Positions 50,384 through 59,603 of a stretch of DNA of 64,000 nucleotides are shown here, in pieces. The notes beneath the pieces were generated by a model. The model was not told the origin of the DNA. It ran no database searches and was given only the letters and a program-made list of their open reading frames with translations. Position numbers and translations under genes: made by a program. This stretch comes from Alistipes shahii WAL 8301 (GTDB taxonomy: Bacteria > Bacteroidota > Bacteroidia > Bacteroidales > Rikenellaceae): NCBI RefSeq assembly GCF_025145845.1, contig NZ_CP102253.1, forward strand, positions 62,001-126,000. The letters run 5' to 3'. How positions within the stretch are numbered: the first letter of the stretch is position 1; each line of letters begins with the position of its first letter.

Positions 50384-52327
50384 CTATTCCCTGACACAAC
50401 GCACCAGCCCTTTGCCTTTTCCGCCTTCGAAGTTCGTCCACCCGCTGTTGATCTCGAATTTGAAATAGACGGTCGGATACGGCGTAGCGGATGTCGGTTC
50501 GGACGCCGCTCCGGTCAGCATGACGGCAACGCCGTCACGATCCAGCCGAAAATCGTCGTTCCCGACCGGTACGGGATAAAACGTCCCCTTCGTATCTCCC
50601 CTGAAGCGCTGGAACCAATAGCCGTTGTCGAACGCTCCGACCACATATGGTTCTCCGGGAAAAACGTAATTCTCGAAAGCCGTCCATGTATAACGGCTCG
50701 GCAGCCGGTACCCTTCGGGACAGGGGTCATACACGCTTTTCGCACTCGCCCAACCGTAAGTGTCCACAGGCGCGGGATCGCCCCAAAGGGCATTGTCGTA
50801 ATAGGTATAAAGTTTGGCGTACCACCCCGTATAGACATACGTCGTCGGGTGCCGGGTCATATAGGTCAGATCGTATGTTTTGGCTTCGGATCCGTTCGAG
50901 GTGTAGATTGTCGGCCAATGGTTTATGAACCGATCCTTACGTCCTGCGGCGTTGTAGACCTCGTTCGACGTAAAGGGATCTTTGCGCCCCCATGTGTAGA
51001 CCAGTCCGTAGCGGGTTTTCAAATCCGTACCGATGGCTCCCAGATTCCGATCCATGACAAGGAACTGTTCACCCGCCCGGTTCGTATATCGTTCGTCCTG
51101 CGGCCGATCGTTGGGCAGGCACCATATATGCCAGCTCCAGAGAATCGTCCCGCCAGCATCGTACACCGCGACGAGCGCATTGCCCCGCTGACCGTTCGTG
51201 CGCACCGTAAGACGGTTGTCCGCAAGCGTGAATCCCGTCACGATCTTGTTGTCCTGCCACAGCAGCCCGGCGGATGCCGGAGCGTATTCATCGCCCGCCT
51301 CGATTCCCAGATAGGCGTAATTGCGGCTGCGGGACGTGCGATACGGGGTAATATCGAACGTAACCTGATCGCCGGAGCAGATATGGCAGTTCGCCGTTCC
51401 GTAATACAGGCCGTCGTAGACGAGAACCCGGTTGTCGATCTCATTTTCGCCCATGATAACAAGCTCCAGATTATGCCACGTGTTTCGGCGGACATTGAAA
51501 TCCGACGTGTTATTTTCACCCGGATAAACGATGTATTCGACAAGGGCTTTGTCCGTGCTCCGTTCCGCGAGAATCCGCAGGTAGGTGGCACAGGCCGGAG
51601 CATTTTCAGGGCACTTGTCCTTCTGGTCGGTGATCGTGTCTACCGAGCCCTGCAAGTTCTCGAAAAGATACGCTGTACCCGCGGTTCTCCGTTCATTGCC
51701 GACAGGCATCGCCTCGCCGTCATAGTAGTTCGCCTCGACCGTCGAGGAAATACTGCCCGAATCGAAGGGACGTATCGTCCGCGGCAGATTGCAGAACTGC
51801 ACAGAGCGAAGACGGAGCGACGGTGCGACGGCGTCGGCGACCTCGATGGTATAGGCGATCTTCGCCGCACTGCGCGTTACGCGAAGCGATGAGGGGGTAC
51901 ACCGGCCAGCGCCATCGATCGCCAATGTTCCCCGATCCGTCATCGGGATAGCGTCCGAAGAGACCATCACGTCTACCGCTGTTTCGTAAAACTGGATCTT
52001 GAACGCATTTTTATCTCCCAGATCCTGTCCGGCTTTCGCAATCGCATAACTCCGATAATTGCCGGGAAGGACGTTGAACACCAGCGGCGAGGAAACGGAG
52101 GGGAAATAAAAATGATATTCTGTATCTCCGTACAGATACAAATTCACATCCCGAATGCAATTTTCGTCCATTGCGCGGGTGGCGGCCTGCTGTTGCTCGG
52201 TCGTCAGATGCAGTTCGACCCTGACGGGCGATTGTTTTTCGGGCGCCCGAACCGGTATCTCTACCGCTTCGGTGCAGGCTGCGAGCATCGAAAGCATGCC
52301 CGGGAGCCAAATCAACAGTTTTTTCAT
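50384..52327 (-). CDS. DUF4906/FISUMP-domain fimbrial lipoprotein
   Basis: This 647-residue lipoprotein (lipobox 'LSMLAAC') has an N-terminal DUF4906/Mfa-like part (about 30-300: 'CIRDVNLYLYGDTEYHFYF', 'VLPGNYRSYAIAKAGQDLGDKN', 'NTSDFNVRRNTWHNLELVI'). Its C-terminal Fibrobacter succinogenes paralogous (FISUMP) domain spans about 430-647 ('QFLVMDRNLGAIGTD', 'YTWGRKDPF', 'SVYDPCPEGYRLPS', 'GLVRCVRE'). The architecture equals that of the protein at 55673-58282, so the operon carries two such proteins. Tip or adhesin subunits of an Mfa-type fimbria are likely. Confidence 0.85.
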   Translation of the reverse strand: MKKLLIWLPGMLSMLAACTEAVEIPVRAPEKQSPVRVELHLTTEQQQAATRAMDENCIRDVNLYLYGDTEYHFYFPSVSSPLVFNVLPGNYRSYAIAKAGQDLGDKNAFKIQFYETAVDVMVSSDAIPMTDRGTLAIDGAGRCTPSSLRVTRSAAKIAYTIEVADAVAPSLRLRSVQFCNLPRTIRPFDSGSISSTVEANYYDGEAMPVGNERRTAGTAYLFENLQGSVDTITDQKDKCPENAPACATYLRILAERSTDKALVEYIVYPGENNTSDFNVRRNTWHNLELVIMGENEIDNRVLVYDGLYYGTANCHICSGDQVTFDITPYRTSRSRNYAYLGIEAGDEYAPASAGLLWQDNKIVTGFTLADNRLTVRTNGQRGNALVAVYDAGGTILWSWHIWCLPNDRPQDERYTNRAGEQFLVMDRNLGAIGTDLKTRYGLVYTWGRKDPFTSNEVYNAAGRKDRFINHWPTIYTSNGSEAKTYDLTYMTRHPTTYVYTGWYAKLYTYYDNALWGDPAPVDTYGWASAKSVYDPCPEGYRLPSRYTWTAFENYVFPGEPYVVGAFDNGYWFQRFRGDTKGTFYPVPVGNDDFRLDRDGVAVMLTGAASEPTSATPYPTVYFKFEINSGWTNFEGGKGKGLVRCVRE

Positions 52328-52338
52328 CGTGACAGCGG

Positions 52339-52536
52339 TTAAAATTCGGGGGTTGCGATTTCCTTATCCCAGCCGGGAATGTCGATCGTATCGGCTTCGA
52401 TCACCGGACAGCGGATAATTTCCACCTCTTCATGTTCATAGACATGACAGCCTGCAAATAGCGATGCGATAAGCGCGACCGCCGTTGCTGCAAGAAAGCC
52501 GTACGCGACGGCATATTTGATTTTCAGTCTGTTCAT
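52339..52536 (-). CDS. Small lipoprotein or membrane-anchored protein
   Basis: This 65-residue protein has one N-terminal hydrophobic helix (YAVAYGFLAATAVALIASLFAGC) ending in a possible lipobox Cys at residue 30, and an acidic C-terminal tail. No family is recognised. It lies between the radical SAM gene (12 nt) and the second DUF4906 gene (11 nt) and so belongs to the operon. Confidence 0.65.
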   Translation of the reverse strand: MNRLKIKYAVAYGFLAATAVALIASLFAGCHVYEHEEVEIIRCPVIEADTIDIPGWDKEIATPEF

Positions 52537-52547
52537 AAGTTCAATCG

Positions 52548-53438
52548 TTAAGTTCGTTTTTTTCGGTATTCCTCATAATCCACGGAGTAGAACAGCGGCT
52601 TGCGGTTGCACCAGTAGGCCAGCCGCCATTGCTCCCGCGAGGGTTTCCCCTCGTGTTCGAAATCCCGGTACGGCTGCGCGAAAGGCTGACACCCCAACGC
52701 TTTCAGCTCCCGGATACGTCCGAGCGCATCTTCGGAGTCATCCCTTATCAGCACATAGAAGAAGAGCTTCCGGGCCGGAACGCCGTGCTTACGGAGGAGT
52801 TCTATGGCTTTATGAACGTCATCCTGCATGGCACGGCTGTCGTAGGCCATGCGCAAAAAACGTATCCACCTGACCCGTGCGAGCAACGCGGCGATCTCCG
52901 GTGTGCGGGCGATACGCCGGGCATCGAGTCCTTGGTTGAAATCTACCCGGATGCCCATGCGGACGATCTTCTCGATCTGCATAAGTCCCCACTCCGAAGC
53001 CAAGACATTGTTGTCGAGTAGCACGGCACGCTTACGCCCGTCGAGGAATTCTTCGATGTCAGCGTGTGCCCGGACTTCACCTTCCTTATGGGGCACGACG
53101 CACCACGAACAGCGGTTCACGCATCCGCGCGTCAGAAACCCATAGGCTTCCTTGACCCCATAAAGCGAGTAATCCGGGCATATATGTTCGATCTCTTCGG
53201 GAAGAATCGTCGCATAGTCCCTGTAACCCGTCCCGGCACGCACGACCTCGCAATCGTAACGGTCGGTGCAATCCCGAGAAAAGGTAAAGACCTTCGACAT
53301 ATATACCTTGTCGTAACGACCCGCCACGGGATCGGCGAACTCCACCGTATCGCCCCGGCGCTTGTGCCATGCCGAGAGTTTCATCAGCGCTATGTTCGGG
53401 AAGTTATGCCCGTCCACATCCACCAGTCCGATCCGCAT
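52548..53438 (-). CDS. Radical SAM protein in the fimbrial operon
   Basis: This 296-residue radical SAM enzyme has the CX3CX2C cluster motif at Cys106, Cys110 and Cys113 (TRGCVNRCSWC). It is preceded by a B12-binding-like but shortened N-terminal Rossmann region (MRIGLVDVDGHNFPNIALMKLSAWHKRRGD), a layout also common in mobile elements and phages. Catalytic chemistry is unknown. It starts 2 nt after the DUF3868 gene and is followed by the small lipoprotein, so it is embedded in a fimbrial operon and could modify a fimbrial subunit or a cytoplasmic target (hypothesis). Confidence 0.88.
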   Translation of the reverse strand: MRIGLVDVDGHNFPNIALMKLSAWHKRRGDTVEFADPVAGRYDKVYMSKVFTFSRDCTDRYDCEVVRAGTGYRDYATILPEEIEHICPDYSLYGVKEAYGFLTRGCVNRCSWCVVPHKEGEVRAHADIEEFLDGRKRAVLLDNNVLASEWGLMQIEKIVRMGIRVDFNQGLDARRIARTPEIAALLARVRWIRFLRMAYDSRAMQDDVHKAIELLRKHGVPARKLFFYVLIRDDSEDALGRIRELKALGCQPFAQPYRDFEHEGKPSREQWRLAYWCNRKPLFYSVDYEEYRKKRT

Positions 53439-53440
53439 GA

Positions 53441-55096
53441 CTATTGTTTTAAGAGTTCGGCAATCTCCGGGTCGAGATTACCCCGATATTCCATACGCCC
53501 GTCCAAGCGGCAGGCTTCGAGGAAATGCTTCCGCCCTTCGGCCTTGCGTCCCAGCCGCGAGCAGGCGATGGCCCGCAGATACTCCGTCACGGCATCCTTG
53601 GGCATCGTTGCCAACAGCTCCATCGCCCGCTCGTTATGATCCAGCGACAGATGCGCCACGACCGTGTTGCGGTCGTTGTAGTCGTTGAGAATATAGAGCG
53701 CCTTGGCGTATTTGCGCTTCCGTAACAGCTCCACGCCGCGGGCATAGGCCGTATCCAATTCCGTGGTGTGTATCGTGTCCTTGACCATCCCTTTGCGCCG
53801 CAGGTTGTAGCGGAAATTCACGGCCCGCAGCTGCGGGTAGATTACCGAACGGATATAGGCATACTCTTTCGGAAACTGTTGCCGGATGGCCTGCTCCCGT
53901 CGGTCGGGATTCTTCTCCCAAGCGATCAGTTCCAGAATAGCGTCACGATTTCCGATCTCCCGGTCTGTTCGGATGCGGTTTGTCAGCTCCTGCCAATCCT
54001 CAGCTACCCACCGCACGGTGAGTATCGTATCGATGCTTTTGCCGTATCGGCGGACAAGGTAGCGTTTGAGCGCCGCGGCCCTTCCTTGCGAGAGCCGGGC
54101 GTTGAAGGTATAGGCTCCCTCCGGAGACGATGCCGCCGTCAGCGTGATGGTATCGACATAAAACTCCTGCTGTTCGACGATCTGCCGCATCAGGCCAGAG
54201 ATCTTGTCCAACTGCCGCCGGTTGTCGCCCAGCGTATCGACCACACGGGTATCGCCCACGAAGAACTGAATGTAGTTACGATCCTCTACGGTCACGAACT
54301 TGTCGATGACCTTGATACGGTAACGCGGCATAGTATCTACGAAGGAGAGCATCGAAGATACGACGTAGCTCAACGTATCGGACGGCGGTAGACGGTAGGC
54401 GCTGTCGTCCACAGCCAAGACCTGCCCCTGAAGCGTTACGAGCATCTTCTTCGAGGTCTCATCCGTTTTCACCTCCTGCGAGTAATAGTACGTGACGGTG
54501 CTCCTGCCTTCGACCAGCGAGTCGAGCCGGACGTCTTCGGGATAGGGAAACTTCACGAAGCGGTTGAAGGCCGCCTCGCGCCCCACGGTATCGGGGCGGA
54601 AGCGTTCGACATAGGTTTCGTACTGCCAGTAGTCGCGCTCTTGCAGCAGCGAGAAGCGTCCGCCGCGGATCACCAGATCTTCGAGCGCCACGGATTCGTC
54701 GGGCTTGTGCAGAATGGGTGTAATGACGACGCTGCGGCTCTTGCCCAACAACTGCCTGGGCAGCGTCACGATGAAATCCAGCACGACGCGCCCGTTGCGT
54801 TCGGGAATAGACCGCATCTTCGCCACGACCGTCACCTGCTCGATCTGAAGCGCCATCACGCGTTCTCCGTCGGCAAGCGTATCCACGGGTGCAAGAAAGA
54901 ATGTGTTGCTGTCACGCTGGAGTTTTACGACCTGCGGGCGGTAGTCCTGCTGCCGCTCCTGCCGTTCGGCGCGGGTAAGCTGCGAGAGCGAGGCTGTCAT
55001 CTGCTGCCGCTGAAGCCGTCCGGCCACCGAACAGCCGAACATCATCCATAAAACCCCGACGGTGATTCCTACAGTTATGATTTTACGTGTGTTCAT
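53441..55096 (-). CDS. DUF3868/OmpA-like fimbrial assembly protein
   Basis: This 551-residue exported protein (N-terminal helix VGITVGVLWMMFGC, possible lipobox at Cys21) has a beta-rich DUF3868 part (about 50-290) and an OmpA-like domain at about 300-430 ('TLTAASSPEGAYTFNARLSQGRAAALKRYL'). A TPR-like C-terminus follows ('YARGVELLRKRKYAKALYILNDY'). DUF3868 and DUF3575 genes recur together in Mfa/Fim-type loci. The ATG at 55096 is preferred; a longer frame is not protein-like. It follows the DUF3575 gene by 2 nt. Confidence 0.87.
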   Translation of the reverse strand: MNTRKIITVGITVGVLWMMFGCSVAGRLQRQQMTASLSQLTRAERQERQQDYRPQVVKLQRDSNTFFLAPVDTLADGERVMALQIEQVTVVAKMRSIPERNGRVVLDFIVTLPRQLLGKSRSVVITPILHKPDESVALEDLVIRGGRFSLLQERDYWQYETYVERFRPDTVGREAAFNRFVKFPYPEDVRLDSLVEGRSTVTYYYSQEVKTDETSKKMLVTLQGQVLAVDDSAYRLPPSDTLSYVVSSMLSFVDTMPRYRIKVIDKFVTVEDRNYIQFFVGDTRVVDTLGDNRRQLDKISGLMRQIVEQQEFYVDTITLTAASSPEGAYTFNARLSQGRAAALKRYLVRRYGKSIDTILTVRWVAEDWQELTNRIRTDREIGNRDAILELIAWEKNPDRREQAIRQQFPKEYAYIRSVIYPQLRAVNFRYNLRRKGMVKDTIHTTELDTAYARGVELLRKRKYAKALYILNDYNDRNTVVAHLSLDHNERAMELLATMPKDAVTEYLRAIACSRLGRKAEGRKHFLEACRLDGRMEYRGNLDPEIAELLKQ

Positions 55097-55098
55097 CG

Positions 55099-55653
55099 TT
55101 AAAAGATGTAGGAAAACGATACCTCTAACTTTGTCGGCGCGAGCGTCCAGCGGCGGTAATGGTAGATATACTCGTCGTCCCAGTCCCCGACCGTGGGGTC
55201 GCGGCGCGTGTCCTTCGTGCGGTAAAGCCCTACGCCGGCTTCGACGGCGACGTTCCAGCGTTTCGAGAGCATCCACGCATACCCGTAGCTGACACCCAGA
55301 CCGCAGGCATGACCTTTATAGCGTTTCGTTCGGCTTCCGAGGTCGTAACCGACATAGGTAAGGTGCTGTCCGAGAAAGTGTCCCACGAAGGATTCGTAGA
55401 ACCAGTAGCGGCCGCCGAGCTGCACGGCATGGAAGTTCATCGAGAGGGATGCGGTTTGCACCGGGTTCCAGTAGCCGGACAGCTCCAGCGACCAGTTGTC
55501 CGTCAAGGCCGCTTCGGCCCCGGCGTTCAGCGTCGCGCCGCATGCGGCAAGGGCGTTGGCCCTTACGGCGAAGATCTGTGCCGCAGCCCTGCGGGGCAGA
55601 CCCCACAAGGCCGCCGACAGCAGCAGGAACAGTATGATTCGTTGTTTGTTCAT
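55099..55653 (-). CDS. DUF3575 outer-membrane protein
   Basis: This 184-residue protein has a signal peptide (LLSAALWGLPRRAAAQ) and a beta-barrel-like domain with 'FAVRANALAACGATLNAGAEAALTDNWSLELSGYWNP', 'FYESFVGHFLGQHLTYVGYD' and the terminal aromatic 'KLEVSFSYIF', matching DUF3575. It is a standard partner of DUF3868 in fimbrial loci and may anchor the complex in the outer membrane. Confidence 0.9.
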   Translation of the reverse strand: MNKQRIILFLLLSAALWGLPRRAAAQIFAVRANALAACGATLNAGAEAALTDNWSLELSGYWNPVQTASLSMNFHAVQLGGRYWFYESFVGHFLGQHLTYVGYDLGSRTKRYKGHACGLGVSYGYAWMLSKRWNVAVEAGVGLYRTKDTRRDPTVGDWDDEYIYHYRRWTLAPTKLEVSFSYIF

Positions 55654-55672
55654 TGTTGAAAGTTAATTCGGT

Positions 55673-58282
55673 TTATTCCCGGATGCAGCGCACCGGATTG
55701 GCGGCATAGCGGTAAAAATCCGTTGTGTTGACGAACGGCGGGTAGTTGCTCGTATCGAATAGGATCGAGGTGCAGGCTACGTCATGGAACACGCCGGTCA
55801 GGTCGTCCCAGTGAAGATAATACGGAGCGTTCGTGTAGAGCCTTCCGAGCGACCCGTTGCGGTCGTAACGTCCTTCGTAGAATGTTCCGCCCAAAGGTAT
55901 TTTCGCCGTCTGCGTGCTGTTACAGCGGATTGTAACGTAATAAGGTGCCGATACGCCTATCCGCTCTATTCCCGCAAAATCCTCAGCACCGGGCACTTTC
56001 CATCCCGGAGGGCAGGGATCGTAAATGGATTTATGGCTGGTGCGGCTGATATTGTTCTTCCCGGTCGTGACGTTGCCCCAGAGGTTCGGGTGATGGACGT
56101 AGAGCCAGTCGGCGACCGACGTCCACTCTTCCCAATCCTCGTAAAATACACCGTCCATATAGGTCGTTGGATGCGCTGTGGCCCATTCGAGGGTCATCAC
56201 GTCGTAAGGCGATTCAGTTCCGGAGGTTCGGGGATTGCTTTCAGCATACTCGAATCCCGGAGCATAGACGGTCGGAGCCTGCGTGTAGGCGTCCGTGGCC
56301 AGCGCCGGATACGAAAACGGATCTTTGCGGCCCCACTGGTAATAGAGTCCTTTGGCAGCGGCCTGCGTGCAGTCCGTAGCCAGGGCCCCGAGGTTGCGAT
56401 CCATAAAGACAGCTCCCGAAGCGTAGGTCTGGGCCGTGGCCTCGATCTCGTAATCCACCGACCAAATGTGCCACGACCATATGCATACCCCGCGGCTGTC
56501 GAGAAGACCGATCACGGCATTACCGCAGGTCATGCCGGTTCGGAATACGATACGTCCGTCGCCGGTCAGCTCCGCACTTTCGACGATCGCTCCGCGGGTC
56601 GTGCCCGTTTCCCAAAGCACCCGTGCTTCCGCACCCCGCAGGGGCTCCGGGCGGATATTCGTCGTTGCACGGCCGTTGCCCATCGTCGTAGCGTCGAACG
56701 AATAGGAGGTATTCAACTCCGGCGCGATATAGCAGTTGGCCGTGCCCCCGTCGTCGAGCGGCCGGGTATTGACCGTGAATTTCGGGAAGATCGCGGCTTC
56801 GGGCGAGGTCGGAATGTAGGCATACGAAGCCGAGGTCGAAAGCCGTGTCTTGTAGTCGGCTGCCGAATACCATCCCTCGAAGCGGTATCCGGCTTCGGGT
56901 ACGGCTGTCAGCGTGCATCCCTTTTCATGGCACAGGACGACCCGGTCGTGCGTCAGGGAAGAAGTTTCAGCGTCATACAACGCTCCGGCGACGGTTACCG
57001 TACCGTTTCCGTTTTCAGCCGTCGCGGGGTGAATATATACGTCGAGGCGGTTGGCGAAGCGGTGTCCGATGTCGAACGACTGTGCAAATCCCGCATCATC
57101 CTCGACCGTGACGGTATAGACCACCTGCGAATTGACCGTCGTATAGATTCCCGGAGCGTAGTTCACGCCGAAGACATTGGGGCCGGGCTGTTCCGGAAGC
57201 GTAAGGTCGCGGCCTTCGCCTACGGGAGAGCCGTTCAGACAGAATGCTCCGGCGTTGCCCTGCGCGACACCGATACGTCCCCGAAGCGTCAGGGGTGCGG
57301 GACTCCCGTCGATCTCCACAGCGAGCATCTGAAACGGATTGTAGGTGCAATATCCGCCGACCGAGTTTTCTTCGTAGGTATCATGCACATTGACGGCATA
57401 GCTGCTAATGCGGGTATCGACCTCGCTGTCGCCCAGGATCAAGATGTTGAACCGGTAGTGTACGTTCGCCCGGACGTTGAAATCCGAAGTGTTGTTTCCT
57501 CCGAGATAAATATAATAAGCCAATACTTTCGACCCGCGCACGGCGCGGATCAGCAGATACGAGGCATTCGCGGGGGCATTCTCCGGGTTCTTCTGACGCT
57601 GGTCGGTAATGGCCGCCACCGTTCCCTGCATATTGGGTAGCAGATAGCAGTCGCCCGCGGCCTGCTGTCCGGAAAGTTCCACCTCCGGACAATCCGTATA
57701 GTCGTCGGGATCATCCGACGGTGCGGCCGCCATATCGAACACAGATACAGAACGCGGTACGGAAAGAAGCTGCACGGAACGCAGTTCGATGTCGGCAACG
57801 GCCGGAGCAACGGTAATGTTATAGGAGATTTTCGACACGCAGCGTTGTACTTCGACGGCAGGCAGCGTCAGCATCCCGTCTGCCGAGGGAATTATCGTTA
57901 TATCGCCCTCATAGGCCATAGGCAATACATCGTACTTGTCGGCGTGTGTAACGGTGAAATCTTCCCATGTCGGGTTTTCGCCCATATCGCGGCCCAGATT
58001 GGCGGCAATGCACATCCGGTAATCGCCCGGCAGGCATTCGAAACGCAGCGTTGCGGAGGTCTGGTAACGGTGCAGGACAACATTGCCGTTATCGTCGTAA
58101 AGGTAGAGGTTCAGGTCGCGGATGGCCGTTTCATCCGCAGAGCGGGTTACGGAGGACATCCTTTCGGGCCGTACCGTCAGGCTGACGAAGACACCGCGGG
58201 GATTTGTACATTCTGTCCTGTCCTCGGCGATGCAGCCCCACAGCAACAGGATGGCAGCGAGTATCAACAGATATTTTTTCAT
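55673..58282 (-). CDS. DUF4906/FISUMP-domain fimbrial lipoprotein, large
   Basis: This 869-residue lipoprotein (lipobox 'ILLLWGC') has an N-terminal DUF4906/Mfa2-like part (about 25-350: 'AIRDLNLYLYDDNGNVVLHRYQ', 'CLPGDYRMCIAANLGRDMG', 'NTSDFNVRANVHYRFNILIL'). The middle contains Ig-like and 'CTLTAVPEAGYRFEGWYSAADY' (Big/Listeria-Bacteroides type) repeats. A C-terminal FISUMP domain spans about 650-869 ('AVFMDRNLGALATD', 'YQWGRKDPF', 'SIYDPCPPGWKVPG', 'PVRCIRE'). It is likely a tip or minor fimbrillin. The start at 58282 begins the signal peptide. It lies 74 nt downstream of the fimbrillin. Confidence 0.87.
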   Translation of the reverse strand: MKKYLLILAAILLLWGCIAEDRTECTNPRGVFVSLTVRPERMSSVTRSADETAIRDLNLYLYDDNGNVVLHRYQTSATLRFECLPGDYRMCIAANLGRDMGENPTWEDFTVTHADKYDVLPMAYEGDITIIPSADGMLTLPAVEVQRCVSKISYNITVAPAVADIELRSVQLLSVPRSVSVFDMAAAPSDDPDDYTDCPEVELSGQQAAGDCYLLPNMQGTVAAITDQRQKNPENAPANASYLLIRAVRGSKVLAYYIYLGGNNTSDFNVRANVHYRFNILILGDSEVDTRISSYAVNVHDTYEENSVGGYCTYNPFQMLAVEIDGSPAPLTLRGRIGVAQGNAGAFCLNGSPVGEGRDLTLPEQPGPNVFGVNYAPGIYTTVNSQVVYTVTVEDDAGFAQSFDIGHRFANRLDVYIHPATAENGNGTVTVAGALYDAETSSLTHDRVVLCHEKGCTLTAVPEAGYRFEGWYSAADYKTRLSTSASYAYIPTSPEAAIFPKFTVNTRPLDDGGTANCYIAPELNTSYSFDATTMGNGRATTNIRPEPLRGAEARVLWETGTTRGAIVESAELTGDGRIVFRTGMTCGNAVIGLLDSRGVCIWSWHIWSVDYEIEATAQTYASGAVFMDRNLGALATDCTQAAAKGLYYQWGRKDPFSYPALATDAYTQAPTVYAPGFEYAESNPRTSGTESPYDVMTLEWATAHPTTYMDGVFYEDWEEWTSVADWLYVHHPNLWGNVTTGKNNISRTSHKSIYDPCPPGWKVPGAEDFAGIERIGVSAPYYVTIRCNSTQTAKIPLGGTFYEGRYDRNGSLGRLYTNAPYYLHWDDLTGVFHDVACTSILFDTSNYPPFVNTTDFYRYAANPVRCIRE

Positions 58283-58356
58283 AGTCGGAAAAATCTGAAA
58301 AAGGGATTGAAAACAGCTCCCGCCCGCGAGGGACGGGAGCTGCCAAAACAAGAGGG

Positions 58357-59379
58357 CTATGCCCCCAGTTCGACGTTCTGCGTCACGGGCGTCTCCCAAT
58401 CGGCGACGGTGACCGATACGGCGCAATCCTGACCTACAAGACCCGTGATATTGGCCGCGACACGGTAGTAGCCGTTTCGGAGAATCTCGCCCGCGGCCTT
58501 ACCCGTCAACTCGACCGAATAGGTCACCTCCGAGCGGTCGTCCGTAGTCGAGGTGCTGCCGTCCGAATCGTATGTGGCGTTAATTTCCAGCAGAACGCGG
58601 CTGCCCGCGGGCAAAGCTCCATTCTCGAAACAGTAGAACAGCGCATTGCATTTTCCCGAAGCCGTGGCGGGAGTCTGCGTGTGGCTGAAGGTCATGGCCC
58701 CGGGTGTCGGCGTTCCGGCCACGACGAGCGACTGCGAGGCGGCTTTGGAGAGTTTTACCGAGTTGATGGTAAGCGTTCCTGCATATTTGTCGGCGAACGA
58801 CGGGTCGATGGTCGTCTGGAGGACTACTTTAGCGACAGTGCGTTTGAGTGTGATGCCGACATTGGTCGTGGAGTTCACGGCCCCGACGGTCTGCGATTTC
58901 ATGCCCGACATCACGAAGCCGCCCGAACGCTTGGCTGCGGTGGACACCTCGGCAAAGGTGCCGTTATAGTCGGCGGCCGACTTCTCCACAAGGGCCGTAA
59001 GGGCCGCCCGGGTCTTGGCCGACGAGGCGTCGTAGTTCGCTATGGCGTAGAATGAACAGGGGGTGCTGGCAAGAGATTTAGGTAGGGAGAATGTCGCCGA
59101 TTTCGCGGCCAGCTCGCTGGATGTTAAATCCCGGCGAATAACGAAGTTGTCGGCATTATCGAAGACGAAAATCGACAGTGACGACAACGAAGACTCTCAT
59201 GCCTCGGCCGAGGCTGTCGAATCGAAGAAGGAGCGGGTGTCGGCAGCATCATCGGTAAGCGTAAGTGCGATACGTGCCCCATCGGTGAAAGAATTGGGGG
59301 AAGGTACGACTTCGGTCTCCTTGTTGCAGGAAACGAATGCGGCAGCGAAGACTGCAACGGCTAAAAGGATGTTTTTCAT
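58357..59379 (-). pseudogene. Mfa1-like fimbrillin with in-frame TGA
   Basis: A 340-codon frame runs from the ATG at 59379 to 58357 and is interrupted only by one TGA at 59197-59199 (codon 61). Upstream are a lipoprotein signal (MKNILLAVAVFAAAFVSC) and 'NSFTDGARIALTL.DDA..TRSFFD'. Downstream is the typical fimbrillin continuation 'ESSLSSLSIFVFDNADNFVIRR', ending in 'GLVGQDCAVSVTVADWETPVTQNVELGA'. The stop occupies a site where fimbrillins typically have Trp ('AEAWE.SL'), so TGG to TGA is the simplest change. Normal TGG is used later in the same gene (ADWET). Confidence 0.82.
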
Positions 59380-59428
59380 GTTATTTGGATTTTGAATGCA
59401 GCGATGCACTATGCGTCGCTTTCTGCTG

Positions 59429-59467
59429 CAAATGTATAATACAAAATCACTGAAAAGTACACTTTTC
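59429..59467 (-). promoter_or_regulatory. Fimbrial operon promoter and palindrome
   Basis: On the minus strand TACATTTG (59429-59436) is a perfect -7 box. GAAAAGT-AC-ACTTTTC (59452-59467) is an inverted repeat over the expected -33 region, a candidate operator. The leader also forms a hairpin at about 59400-59420. No flanking inverted repeats that would indicate an invertible promoter were seen. Confidence 0.6.
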
Positions 59468-59603
59468 CGGATGCCTCTCGGGAAAAATCAAAAAGTTTTT
59501 TGTAAAGTATGAAAATATAATCAACTGAAAAATAAACTGTTGAAATTTTGCAAACGGAGAAAAACTTTCTGATTTTCTCGTCCTTGACAGGTCTCCGCTC
59601 TCT

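Noticed and set aside
48603..59379. TGA reassigned to a sense codon within the island
   Set aside because: Trp is encoded by TGG in the same fimbrillin gene and in the other island genes, all of which end at normal stops; two nonsense mutations or errors are simpler.
59380..59603. Invertible promoter upstream of the fimbrillin
   Set aside because: Only a short palindrome and a leader hairpin were seen; no pair of inverted repeats flanks the promoter.
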